A stretch of DNA of 64,000 nt from Bacteroidales bacterium (GTDB taxonomy: Bacteria > Bacteroidota > Bacteroidia > Bacteroidales > UBA932). The stretch covers positions 1 to 64,000 of the forward strand of contig JAILLE010000034.1 of assembly GCA_024693285.1 (NCBI GenBank), in the 5' to 3' direction. Below are positions 17,001 through 24,912 of this stretch, in pieces. Position 1 is the stretch's first letter; the number at the start of each line of letters is the position of its first letter. The notes under the pieces were generated by a model. That model was not told the origin of the DNA. It did not search any database and saw nothing but the letters and a program-made list of their open reading frames with translations. Position numbers and translations under genes: made by a program.

Positions 17001-18327
17001 TATATCCCCAAGGCTCATAATATGACGGGAACAGAGTCAGGTCAAGTCCGACGAGAAGGTCATAATACTTCTTGCCGAACACTCCGTCGTTACCGTTGAG
17101 ATAGGACGGGATGAAATAGACCTTTACACGGCTTCCCTTAGCGTTGTTGAACCCTAATTCCCTGAAACGGCGGGTGACCACGTCTGACCAAGGATCCATC
17201 AGATAATGGGAAACCTGGGTCGTGTAATCCTGAGATCCCGTTCCAGAAAGTTTCGCCACCAGGTCCTTGTCAGCCCCATTGTGACCGGACGGAATCATGA
17301 TGAAGGCCTGGATGTCCCTGCCGGCGGGATCGGTGTCGGATAGCTTTTTCAAAGCGTCGATGAACACGTCGATTCCCTTGTTGCGGTACTCGTACCTTCC
17401 ACCGATTCCAATTAGGATGGCGTCCTTCGAGACCTCCTCTCCGGACATGGCGGTGGCGACTTCGATGAGCCTCTGGCGGGCGCCCTTGCGCTTCTCGATA
17501 AAGAGCTCGTCAGTGGCGGGAGTGATGCTATTCTCGAAACCGTTAGGAGTGACCACATCGACCTCGCGGCCAAGAAAGCGCTCACATTCCTTCGCGGTAA
17601 TCTCACTCACCGTGGTGAAAGCGTCAGCGTTCTGGGCGGAAATCTTTTCAATCGAATGACGAGCGATAACCCCAAACTGGGCCGCTTTCTGGTCTCCATC
17701 GTAGAGCTGCATCGAGTCATACAACGGAAGGTTGTTCCCGGCCAGACAACGTCCGACGACGGTGGCGTGAGTGGTGAATACCGTGGCCACAGGAATCTGG
17801 GTGTCCTTCAAGTAGAGAAGGCCAGACCCGGTCTGCCACTCGTGGAACTGGGCCACGACCTTGTCGGCGACGGTGAGGTTGAACTTGTAAAAACTCTCAA
17901 TGACATGACCTGCGGCATAGCCGAACAGGACATTCTCCTTATAATCCCAGTTACCTGTGAGTGAGTCGACCCCGAAACGCTTCCAGTACTCGGTCAGGAT
18001 GTCGTTTTGCTTGGTGAGATACTGTTTGAAATCCACGAGTATCGCTATGGGACGGCCAGGGACATTCCAATGTCCGAGCCTCACTCTGAGTCCCTCAGAG
18101 GCGGCCTGGGCTTTCCATAGGCTGTAAAGGTGGTTGTCTTCGATGAAATCGGGATTGCTTTCAGTGTCCATCCAGACATCCGGTCCGATCAGGATGTGGT
18201 GTTTGTGGAGTTGGCTTTTAAGGTAAAGCGACTTTGTCGCGATGACCGTATAGATTCCTCCTACCTTGTTGCAGACTTCCCAGCTGACTTCGAACAAGTA
18301 GTCCGGATTGATCAGTTCTTTTGCCAT
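14086..18327 (-). CDS. Fusion of GT3-type glycogen synthase and GT35 alpha-glucan phosphorylase
   Basis: 1413 residues with two complete enzyme modules. Residues 1 to about 555 resemble eukaryotic-type (GT3) glycogen synthase: FEVSWEVCNKVGGIYTV at the start, QFHEWQTGSGLLYL, FTTHATVVGRCLAG, and the C-lobe LFPSYYEPWGYTPLES. From about 568 a DUF3417 segment (NLWWCWNESAKALF) leads into a GT35 phosphorylase like the bacterial maltodextrin type: YSGGLGILAGDYLK, YHCNEGHAAF, TNGVHYPTWAA, and the pyridoxal-phosphate site SGTSGEKASMNGVMH with Lys1168. One chain could thus extend and phosphorolyse alpha-1,4-glucan. Such fusions occur in Bacteroidota. Fourth in sequence after glgB, followed by ribF. Confidence 0.92.
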   Translation of the reverse strand: MAKELINPDYLFEVSWEVCNKVGGIYTVIATKSLYLKSQLHKHHILIGPDVWMDTESNPDFIEDNHLYSLWKAQAASEGLRVRLGHWNVPGRPIAILVDFKQYLTKQNDILTEYWKRFGVDSLTGNWDYKENVLFGYAAGHVIESFYKFNLTVADKVVAQFHEWQTGSGLLYLKDTQIPVATVFTTHATVVGRCLAGNNLPLYDSMQLYDGDQKAAQFGVIARHSIEKISAQNADAFTTVSEITAKECERFLGREVDVVTPNGFENSITPATDELFIEKRKGARQRLIEVATAMSGEEVSKDAILIGIGGRYEYRNKGIDVFIDALKKLSDTDPAGRDIQAFIMIPSGHNGADKDLVAKLSGTGSQDYTTQVSHYLMDPWSDVVTRRFRELGFNNAKGSRVKVYFIPSYLNGNDGVFGKKYYDLLVGLDLTLFPSYYEPWGYTPLESLAFRIPSLTTSLSGFGMWVRSHYGKDHPGITVLDRSDSNYFEVVDGVVARVKEIASLDADGRKKYMESAKDVSTIALWENQIQYYKEAYSVALGKVIASKGAFPDDLNKDKPMAYDKIEINAPQWKSVMVTRHLPEALSGLETLSKNLWWCWNESAKALFKSIDSVVWHNTSHNPMALLDIVSIKRFNSLAKNEAFLNSYNAVMDEFNSYMALKAERTDPSIAYFCMEYGLDTSLKIYSGGLGILAGDYLKETSDMNVNLVAVGFLYRYGYFTQVLTGQGEQVAQYDAQDFTKIPAEPVLDQNGNWMTTSVAFPGRNITARIWKVAVGRTDLYLLDTDYEANIPEDRQVTYHLYGGDWENRLKQELLLGVGGIRALRNLGINPQIYHCNEGHAAFTGLERLREYIQEDNLDFGEAVEVVKASSLFTTHTPVPAGHDSFDEGLLRKYIGHYPQRLKVDWETMMSLGKPNGSDQNEKFSMSFLASSLSQNVNGVSWLHGEVSKGIFNRMYPGYLPEELFISYVTNGVHYPTWAAAEWQKIHAKVFGPEFKTHHYDKSCFDGIYKVDDEEIWNTRKILKERLIKVVKEIISDSTLCNHYSPSQIVAIKENLRDDVLTIGFARRFATYKRGTLLFTDLDRLDAIVNDPEHPVQFLFAGKAHPADKAGQDLIKRIVEISKQDRFLGKIVFVPGYDIRLAKRLVQGVDVWMNNPTRPQEASGTSGEKASMNGVMHFSVLDGWWVEGYKEGAGWALPQERAYDDQGYQNELDSATIYTILENEIAPAYYDVDPALGLSPKWVGYIKNTIAQVASNFTTNRMLTDYCNQYYIPQAKRAEEVISDDFRLARKISAWKKMVRRQWKNIEVISQTQPDASYNLSMHNSLKVEVVLNIGDLAPEDIGVEVIFASVDRKHKLHIQERYECQVVEFNDGVAKYQTAIVPDKTGMYQVATRMYAKNPLMPHRQDFELVKWL

Positions 18328-19572
18328 TTACTTCTTTTTCTTTTTAGCGGGTTTGACCTCTTCCGCGGCAGGGGCCTGCCCGAAAGTGGCGACTGCGTCA
18401 TCAATCCTGATGATGAAGTCGCTCAGGGCGTTCATGTAATTGATGAACGCCTCGTAAGGTGTGTTGTAAGGGTTGAAATAACTGTGCACTTCCCCATCGG
18501 AGAAGAACTTGGTGCTCATGTAATAGAGATGGTCGCTCTCCTGAAGGTGGCCGAAGTCCTCCCAGAGGACGGCGTTGTTGAGGAGGGCGAGCTTCTCGGA
18601 CTGCTCATAGAGCTTGTTGAAGGCATCCTGCTGGAGCTCGTTTCCGAGCCATGCGGTGACATCCCTCTCCTCATCAGCCCATGAGATCGGATCCGGAACC
18701 TCGATCTCGCCTACGCTCTGGTGCTTGCGGGCGCAAAGGGTAGGGGTAGTGAACTCAAGAGATCCGTCCGCCAGGACTACTCCGGGAAGAGCCTTCATGA
18801 AATCGAATATTCCGGAAGCCTCCTTCTGATGCTCACCGAAGGTCTCGTAGTCCATGAACAGGTTGATGACATCCCCATCCGCTGCTTTCATCCATGAGAG
18901 GAATTTGTCCGCGGTAAGAGGCCAATCTTTCCATCCCTGGTCAGAGAAGCGGAAAGCGATGTCGTCGCTCAACTGGTAGTTGCGCAGCAAAAGCTTGAGA
19001 CCCGGCTGGACAGGATTGGAATAGACGAAGTCCGGGCTCTTCCATCCGAGGATGTGGCGGGCTCCCTCAGTCAACATGGTCTTGAATCCCATTCCATAGA
19101 CCTGCTTGCCTATGCCGTCGGAATATATCAACTCGGTATTTCTGAAAGCCTTGGGAGTGACTCCGAAATGATCCTCGATGGCTTTGACATGCTTTTCCAC
19201 CTGGTGCTTGAACTCACCCTCATTGGCCAGGGAGGCAAGGGAGTGGTAATATGTCTCAGCGAGGAACTCCACCTGACCGGTATCGGCCAATTCCTTGAAA
19301 CTCCTCACCACCTCAGGCTCATACCTGTCGAATTGCTCAAGAGCGGAACCGGTGATCGAGAAGGTGACTTTGAAATCCTTCCCATACTTCTTGATAAGAT
19401 CCAGAAGCAATTGGTTCATCGGAAGATAGCACTTCTGGGCAATCCTATGGAGGATGGTCCTGTCCGTGAAATCATCATAGTAATGGGAGTCCTTGCCGAT
19501 ATCAAAGAAACGGTACAATCTCAACCTGGTGGGCTGATGGACTTGAAAATATAGACATATACTCTTTTTCAT
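18328..19572 (-). CDS. GH57 family alpha-amylase / glucanotransferase
   Basis: 414 residues, no signal peptide, hence cytoplasmic. GH57 conserved regions are visible: VHQPTRL at 11-17, the nucleophile region AFRNTELIYSDGIG near 150, and the acid/base region LFMDYETFGEHQKEASG near 245. The family cleaves or transfers alpha-1,4-glucan. The tail ends in a run of lysines. It starts six bases upstream of the GT4 gene stop (tight spacing) and is followed immediately by the fusion enzyme, so it belongs to the intracellular glycogen set. Confidence 0.9.
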   Translation of the reverse strand: MKKSICLYFQVHQPTRLRLYRFFDIGKDSHYYDDFTDRTILHRIAQKCYLPMNQLLLDLIKKYGKDFKVTFSITGSALEQFDRYEPEVVRSFKELADTGQVEFLAETYYHSLASLANEGEFKHQVEKHVKAIEDHFGVTPKAFRNTELIYSDGIGKQVYGMGFKTMLTEGARHILGWKSPDFVYSNPVQPGLKLLLRNYQLSDDIAFRFSDQGWKDWPLTADKFLSWMKAADGDVINLFMDYETFGEHQKEASGIFDFMKALPGVVLADGSLEFTTPTLCARKHQSVGEIEVPDPISWADEERDVTAWLGNELQQDAFNKLYEQSEKLALLNNAVLWEDFGHLQESDHLYYMSTKFFSDGEVHSYFNPYNTPYEAFINYMNALSDFIIRIDDAVATFGQAPAAEEVKPAKKKKK

Positions 19573-19578
19573 GGCTGA

Positions 19579-20868
19579 TTATTTTATGACGGATTCGTAA
19601 ACTTTCTTCATCTTGGCGGCGGCGTAGTTCCACTTCAATCGGTTGACCTCCTCGTAGCCTTCCTTCGCCGCGAAATCAGCGAGGGCGGGATAATTGAGAA
19701 GGGCGTAGATGTCGTCCGCCATCGCGTCGACATCCCAGAAATCGACCTTGAAGGCATATTTCAAGACCTCGGCCGCACCACTCTGGTTGGATATGATGGA
19801 AGGGACGTTGCTCCTCATGGCTTCGAGCGGGGATATTCCGAAAGGCTCTGAGACAGAGGGCATTATATAAACATCAGAAAGAGCGAACATCTTCTGGACA
19901 TCCATTCCCCTCAAGAATCCTGTGAAATGGAAACGGTCAGAGATTCCCAAACGGGCGGCATGTCGGATACAGCGGTTCATCATATCCCCGCTCCCGGCCA
20001 TCACGAAACGCACTCCCGAGGTCCTCTTAAGGACTTTGGCCGCGGCTTCGATGAAATATTCCGGACCCTTCTGGAAGGTGATCCTGCCGAGGAAGGTGAC
20101 AACTTTGTCGCGGACTCCCCTCTCGACCTGGAGATTCTCACGGCCGCTAAAATCCACGGCGTTGTGGACCGTCACTACCTTGTCGGGGGAAATACCGTAC
20201 TTGTTGATCACAATATTCCTGGTCAAGTCGCTGACAGCCATCACTTTGTCAGCGGCCTCCATACCTCGTTTCTCAATACTGTAGACCCTGGAGTCGATCA
20301 TGTCCTCAGAACCACGGTCGAAAGAGGTGGCGTGGACATGCACCACAAGCGGCTTGCCGGTCAATTCCTTAGCGGCTATTCCAGCGAGGTAGGTCAGCCA
20401 ATCATGGGCGTGGATGACGTCGAACTCATCCTGATGCTCCACAGCTATAGTCCCACCAACCATGGCATAACGGGCGACCTCCTCCAGAAGGTTGGACCCG
20501 TACTTACCGGAAAAACGGTACTTCGACCCGTAAATCTTGTCGGAAGACACCTCGCGCTGCTTCTTCTCGGCCTCGACGAGCTCATAGAACTCATCCGGGT
20601 TGGTGTAAGGGATCATGTTGGTCCCGACACGGACAAAACGCACCTTGTCAAGGAACTCGTCGACCGAGGAAGCGACCGACATGACAGGCACGTCGCTGGC
20701 GTTGATTATGGTGGCCACACTCCCGTCCTCATCTCCAGACGCGGAAGGCATCACAAAGATAGTCTCCACGCCATTCTCGACAAGGCCTTTGACAATGCCG
20801 TAACAGGCTGTTCCGAGCCCTCCGGCGATATGGGGCGGGAACTCCCACCCGAACATCAGAACTCTCAT
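19579..20868 (-). CDS. GT4-family glycosyltransferase, probably a glucan synthase
   Basis: 429 residues from the ATG at 20868 (MRVLMFGWEFPPHIAGGLGT, the usual N-terminus; it sits two bases after the stop of the debranching enzyme gene). GT-B fold: HAHDWLTYLAGIAAKEL in the N-lobe, VTFLGRITFQKGPEYFIEAA and SEPFGISPLEAM (the E-x7-E nucleotide-sugar motif) in the C-lobe. In this operon it most likely elongates alpha-1,4-glucan from UDP- or ADP-glucose. No glgC is visible in the window, so the donor is undecided. Confidence 0.88.
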   Translation of the reverse strand: MRVLMFGWEFPPHIAGGLGTACYGIVKGLVENGVETIFVMPSASGDEDGSVATIINASDVPVMSVASSVDEFLDKVRFVRVGTNMIPYTNPDEFYELVEAEKKQREVSSDKIYGSKYRFSGKYGSNLLEEVARYAMVGGTIAVEHQDEFDVIHAHDWLTYLAGIAAKELTGKPLVVHVHATSFDRGSEDMIDSRVYSIEKRGMEAADKVMAVSDLTRNIVINKYGISPDKVVTVHNAVDFSGRENLQVERGVRDKVVTFLGRITFQKGPEYFIEAAAKVLKRTSGVRFVMAGSGDMMNRCIRHAARLGISDRFHFTGFLRGMDVQKMFALSDVYIMPSVSEPFGISPLEAMRSNVPSIISNQSGAAEVLKYAFKVDFWDVDAMADDIYALLNYPALADFAAKEGYEEVNRLKWNYAAAKMKKVYESVIK

Positions 20869-20869
20869 A

Positions 20870-22807
20870 TTATAGTTCCTCCTCGTATTTCTCAATGATA
20901 TTGTCCACTGTCAGCAGGGCTGAGGTGCTCAATGCCGATGATATGGCTCCGTGAGGCTCGTGGGGCGGATCGCCATCGTACAGCTCGGAGAATGCCCCGA
21001 CACCGTGCTTGTTCAAATCCTCATAGAACCCTTCTACCAGCCACTGGGCTTTCTTCAGGAAGGAGGGGCCCTTCATCTTGAAGCTGACCGCCACATAAGG
21101 AGCGAGCAAGTAGACCCTGGTGCTTCCACCGTGGTAGGCGAGATCCCTCTCACGCTGGGAACCCTCGTAAACACCCTTGTAATTGATATCCCTTGGAGAA
21201 AGAGTCCTGATTCCCCTGCGGGTGACAAGCTCGTTGTCAATCACCTGAAGCACAGCTTTGGCGACCTCCGGCTCGACAGGAATATCATCTCCCAAAAGAG
21301 CGTAAAGCATATTCGGACGAACCTCGAGATGCTGACCGTAATTGTCCACATAATCGGCCAGGTAGCCTGCCCTCTGGTTCCAGAAGACAGCCTGGAAGTT
21401 CTCTTTCACAAGACTGAGAATCCTGGACCAGAACGTTTCGAACTCTCCGTCGTTGCCATATTTCCGTTCCATCTCGACAGCGTAGAGGATGGACTGGTAC
21501 CACATCGCGTTGGTCTCCACCTGGTATCCAGCCCTTTCCGTGACAGGCCTGCCGTCGATGTAGGCGTTCATCCAAGAGAGCGCCCAACCTTCAAGCTGGG
21601 CCCACAGCAGGCCGTTAGGCTGCATTGAAACCTCGGCGCGCCTTCCCGGCAGGTAGCTCTGGAGAACCCCTTTCACGGTCTGCCCATATTTGTTCCAGAC
21701 AGCCTTCTCATTGGCACCGAAATCAACATATTGCCTCAACACGTTGGTGAGTCTCAATGGAGCCTCCACCTGAGTGGTCTTGTGGAAAAGCCTCTCCTGC
21801 TCGTCAGCGATGAGATTATCAAGAATCTCCTCGAAAGAAGCTTTGTCACCTTTGGAATAGAGGGTCAGGCCGGGAAGGGCCATCAAAGTCTCTCTCAAAA
21901 GGCCGGTCTGCATCCATGAGAATCCAGCTGTTATTTGCTTGCGCCCGCCACGGTTGCGGATAAGGATGTCCGAGCGGCGGACAAGCTGGTCATGGTAAGA
22001 GGTCACCGGAGGAATCTTCGACAGGACCGAGTCGAAATGACGTTTGAGCCCGACAGGCTTGATCTCTGACACGGAAGCCGAGAACACAATAGAGTCACCC
22101 TCGCTCATTTCCACCTCGAAATGACCAGGGACGTAAAGGTCCTCTCGGCAGTCAAATCCTCTCCTGTACTCATCGGAATAAGTGATTCCTTTGTACCAGC
22201 AAGGGGTGTTGACGAATTTGACATCCTTGGTGTTGAACTGAAGGTTCAGATCAGGGAAGCCGTCATAAAGGTTCCAAGCCATACCATTGGCCACCTCCCA
22301 GCCCTCAGTACGCGCGGAGTTGTTCTCTTCGGTCAGGGCATGTATGTCGCGGAAAGCGAGGAAAGGTGTCAGCAAAAGCTTCTCTTTAGCCGGAGCGGCA
22401 AGCATCTCGTAGCGGATCAGGACCTGATCGGCGTCAGGAGCGAGAAGGATCGTTTTCGCGAACATGGTGCCTCCGACTTTGTAAACCACCTTGGGAGCCG
22501 GATCAGCCTCAAAATCGATGATGTACTTGTGTCCCCTGGGCTCATAGATATCGCCATAGCAGTGTATGCCCAGATTGAACTGCTTGCCATTCAGCACAAG
22601 ACTCTCATCCATAGAGGAGAGAAGAAGGTGCGTCTTTCCTCCGAACTTGTCAATCGGAACGGCCAGAAGACCATGATAACGCCTAGTGTTGCAAGTGACT
22701 ATGGAAGTGTTGCAATAGGCTCCGGTCTTGTTGGCGTTGATAATCTCCCGTTTCAATGAATATGAGAGATTGACCAGCTCGGACTTGTTGAATTTCAAAA
22801 AAGCCAT
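20870..22807 (-). CDS. Glycogen debranching enzyme (amylo-alpha-1,6-glucosidase)
   Basis: 645 residues, cytoplasmic. The N-terminal domain has NTSIVTCNTRRYHGLLAV at about 33-50, typical of the archaeal/bacterial GDE_N domain. The C-terminal (alpha/alpha)6 barrel (GH133 type) shows GFSWMQTGLLRETLMALPG, QPNGLLWAQLEGWALSWMN, GYQVETNAMWY and RGIRTLSPRD. It removes alpha-1,6 branches during glycogen breakdown. It lies 18 bases after glgB and abuts the GT4 gene. Confidence 0.9.
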   Translation of the reverse strand: MAFLKFNKSELVNLSYSLKREIINANKTGAYCNTSIVTCNTRRYHGLLAVPIDKFGGKTHLLLSSMDESLVLNGKQFNLGIHCYGDIYEPRGHKYIIDFEADPAPKVVYKVGGTMFAKTILLAPDADQVLIRYEMLAAPAKEKLLLTPFLAFRDIHALTEENNSARTEGWEVANGMAWNLYDGFPDLNLQFNTKDVKFVNTPCWYKGITYSDEYRRGFDCREDLYVPGHFEVEMSEGDSIVFSASVSEIKPVGLKRHFDSVLSKIPPVTSYHDQLVRRSDILIRNRGGRKQITAGFSWMQTGLLRETLMALPGLTLYSKGDKASFEEILDNLIADEQERLFHKTTQVEAPLRLTNVLRQYVDFGANEKAVWNKYGQTVKGVLQSYLPGRRAEVSMQPNGLLWAQLEGWALSWMNAYIDGRPVTERAGYQVETNAMWYQSILYAVEMERKYGNDGEFETFWSRILSLVKENFQAVFWNQRAGYLADYVDNYGQHLEVRPNMLYALLGDDIPVEPEVAKAVLQVIDNELVTRRGIRTLSPRDINYKGVYEGSQRERDLAYHGGSTRVYLLAPYVAVSFKMKGPSFLKKAQWLVEGFYEDLNKHGVGAFSELYDGDPPHEPHGAISSALSTSALLTVDNIIEKYEEEL

Positions 22808-22825
22808 ATTACTGTATTACTAATT

Positions 22826-24808
22826 TCAATCTTCTTTTTTCAGCACGAGCGCGCAACGGCTCGGCAGATAAAGCCTCAACTCTCCGTCAACGGTAAAGTG
22901 TTCGGAATCCAGCCCGAGCCGGGAGAATCCGTCATACTTCCCCTCATCGGAATCGAGGACTTTGACATATTTGCCCGGAGGGGCCTGGAAGCCATAATCG
23001 GCAAAGGATCCGGCCGGGTTAAAATTCAGCGCGAAGATAAGGTTTTTGCGCTTGAATATCAAGATTTTCTTTTCTTCATCAGCCCTTAGCAACTCCGGCT
23101 TGACAGCCATTATGCCATTCTTCTTCACAATGCCGATCATGTCCTTGTCGAACTCCCTCAGGCAGCCGTAACGGAGGAATCCGTTGTCAGAGAGTGACCA
23201 AAGCCTCCTGGCATGGTCAAAGCTCCATCCGTTCCCCTCTCTAGGGAAGTCAATCCACTCCGGATGACCGAATTCGTTACCCATGAAATTGAGATATCCG
23301 TCCCCGGCGGTTCCGACAGTGGCCAGACGAATTAGTTTATGCAGGGCTATTCCTCTGTCTACCAGCAGGTTCTGCGAGTCCTTATTCATTGAGAAATACA
23401 TCTCCTTGTCAATCAGGCGGAAGATGATGGTCTTGTCGCCCACAAGAGCCTGGTCGTGACATTCGGCATAGCTGATGGTCTTCTCGTCAGCCCGCTTGTT
23501 CGTCAGCTCGTACCAGATCTCACCGGGGCTCCACTGCTCATCGGATTTCTCTTTGATCCACTTGATCCAATGGTCGGCTATACCCATTGCCATCCTGAAG
23601 TCAAATCCCACTCCACCGGCATCAAAAGGAGCGGCCAAACCGGCCATTCCGCTCACATCCTCAGCGATCGTGACGGCCTGAGGCTTGATTTCCTTTATGA
23701 GCATGTTGGCGAGAGCCAGATAAGTCACAGCATTCTCGTCAACTCCCTGGTCGAAATATAGGGCGTAATCACCGAAATCCTTGCCTAGGCCATGATCCCA
23801 GTAAATCATGCTCGTGACCCCGTCGAAACGGAAGCCGTCAAGATGGTACTCCTCCAGCCAGAACTTGCAGTTGGAGAGGAGGAACCTCACGACCTCATCT
23901 TTGCCGTAATCAAAACAGCGGGAGCCCCATGCGGGATGGTGTCCCTGAGGGCCCTGGTAGAAATACAGGTCATCCCTGCCGTCGAAAAGGCTGAGGCCCT
24001 CGGCCTCATTGTCAACACTGTGGGAATGGACGATATCCATCACCACCGCTATTCCAATCCCATGAGCAGTGTCAACCAGTTTCTTGAACTCTTCCGGAGT
24101 GCCGAAACGGGAACTAAGAGCGAAGAAGTTGGAGACTTGGTAGCCGAAGGATCCGTAATAAGGATGCTCCTGGAGGGCCATAATCTGGATGGTGTCGTAC
24201 CCGAGATCCTTTACCCTGGGCAGCACATCTTTCCTGAACTCATCGAATGTTGAGACTTTAGGCTCCTCTGAACTCATCCCGATATGACATTCGTAGATAA
24301 GTGGATGCGGACGCCTGAGCATCTTGTCATGTTTCCAGGAATATGGTTCGGCAGGATCCCAGACCTGGGCGCAGAAGACCTTGGTCACCGGATCCTGGAC
24401 AAGCCTAGTGCAATAAGCTGGAATCCTTTCTCCACCTCCACCAGGCCACTCGATAAACAACTTGTAAAGATCCCCGTGCCCGAGGAACATACCCTCCAGA
24501 CGCAACTCCCAATTACCGGCGCCGGCCACCTTGAACTCATAGGCCGATGTCCTCTTCCAGTTGTTGAACTCGCCGATCAGATAAATCCTCGAGGCGTTAG
24601 GAGCCCATTCCCGGATGACCCAGGACCCGTCAGGTTCCTTATGGAGACCATAATAAAGATGGTTGTTGACACCGTCAGAAAGACTTTCAGAGCTTTTTGG
24701 GACAATCTTTTTTCTCGCTGCCAGAATCCTCTCGTGGCGCGCGTTTATCGCCTCCTTATAGGGAGTGAGCCAAGGGTCGGTCTCGTATATTTTCTTCACT
24801 TTTCTCAT
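22826..24808 (-). CDS. glgB: 1,4-alpha-glucan branching enzyme
   Basis: 660 residues, close to the eukaryote-like (GBE1-type) branching enzymes. CBM48 at about 60-150 (VIREWAPNASRIYLIGEFN). GH13 catalytic barrel: VVMDIVHSHS, DGFRFDGVTSMIYWD with the nucleophile Asp, TIAEDVSGM with the acid/base Glu, and YAECHDQALVGDKT with the transition-state residue. MGNEFGHPEWIDFPR and FNFNP-type strands lie in the C-terminal domain. It is the first gene of the glycogen operon, which runs glgB, debranching enzyme, GT4, GH57, GT3-GT35, ribF. It is divergent from the porin gene. Confidence 0.96.
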   Translation of the reverse strand: MRKVKKIYETDPWLTPYKEAINARHERILAARKKIVPKSSESLSDGVNNHLYYGLHKEPDGSWVIREWAPNASRIYLIGEFNNWKRTSAYEFKVAGAGNWELRLEGMFLGHGDLYKLFIEWPGGGGERIPAYCTRLVQDPVTKVFCAQVWDPAEPYSWKHDKMLRRPHPLIYECHIGMSSEEPKVSTFDEFRKDVLPRVKDLGYDTIQIMALQEHPYYGSFGYQVSNFFALSSRFGTPEEFKKLVDTAHGIGIAVVMDIVHSHSVDNEAEGLSLFDGRDDLYFYQGPQGHHPAWGSRCFDYGKDEVVRFLLSNCKFWLEEYHLDGFRFDGVTSMIYWDHGLGKDFGDYALYFDQGVDENAVTYLALANMLIKEIKPQAVTIAEDVSGMAGLAAPFDAGGVGFDFRMAMGIADHWIKWIKEKSDEQWSPGEIWYELTNKRADEKTISYAECHDQALVGDKTIIFRLIDKEMYFSMNKDSQNLLVDRGIALHKLIRLATVGTAGDGYLNFMGNEFGHPEWIDFPREGNGWSFDHARRLWSLSDNGFLRYGCLREFDKDMIGIVKKNGIMAVKPELLRADEEKKILIFKRKNLIFALNFNPAGSFADYGFQAPPGKYVKVLDSDEGKYDGFSRLGLDSEHFTVDGELRLYLPSRCALVLKKED

Positions 24809-24858
24809 AGTCCTACAATATACGAAAAATTTCGTGATAGTGTCCTATCGACTCGGGA

Positions 24859-24890
24859 TTTGTTGGAAAGATGGAAAAAGACTAACTTTG
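24859..24890 (+). promoter_or_regulatory. Bacteroidota-type promoter of the porin gene
   Basis: TTTG (24859-24862), 20 bases, then TAACTTTG (24883-24890). The predicted start of transcription is near 24896, about 17 bases before the ATG. I saw no equally good promoter for glgB on the other strand of this 104-base gap. Confidence 0.8.
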
Positions 24891-24912
24891 TGGGATTATA
24901 CGTCCCGCCTGG

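Noticed and set aside
24809..24860. A divergent -33/-7 promoter for glgB
   Set aside because: The best minus-strand match is TATATTGT with no TTTG at the right distance; two departures are too many to call.
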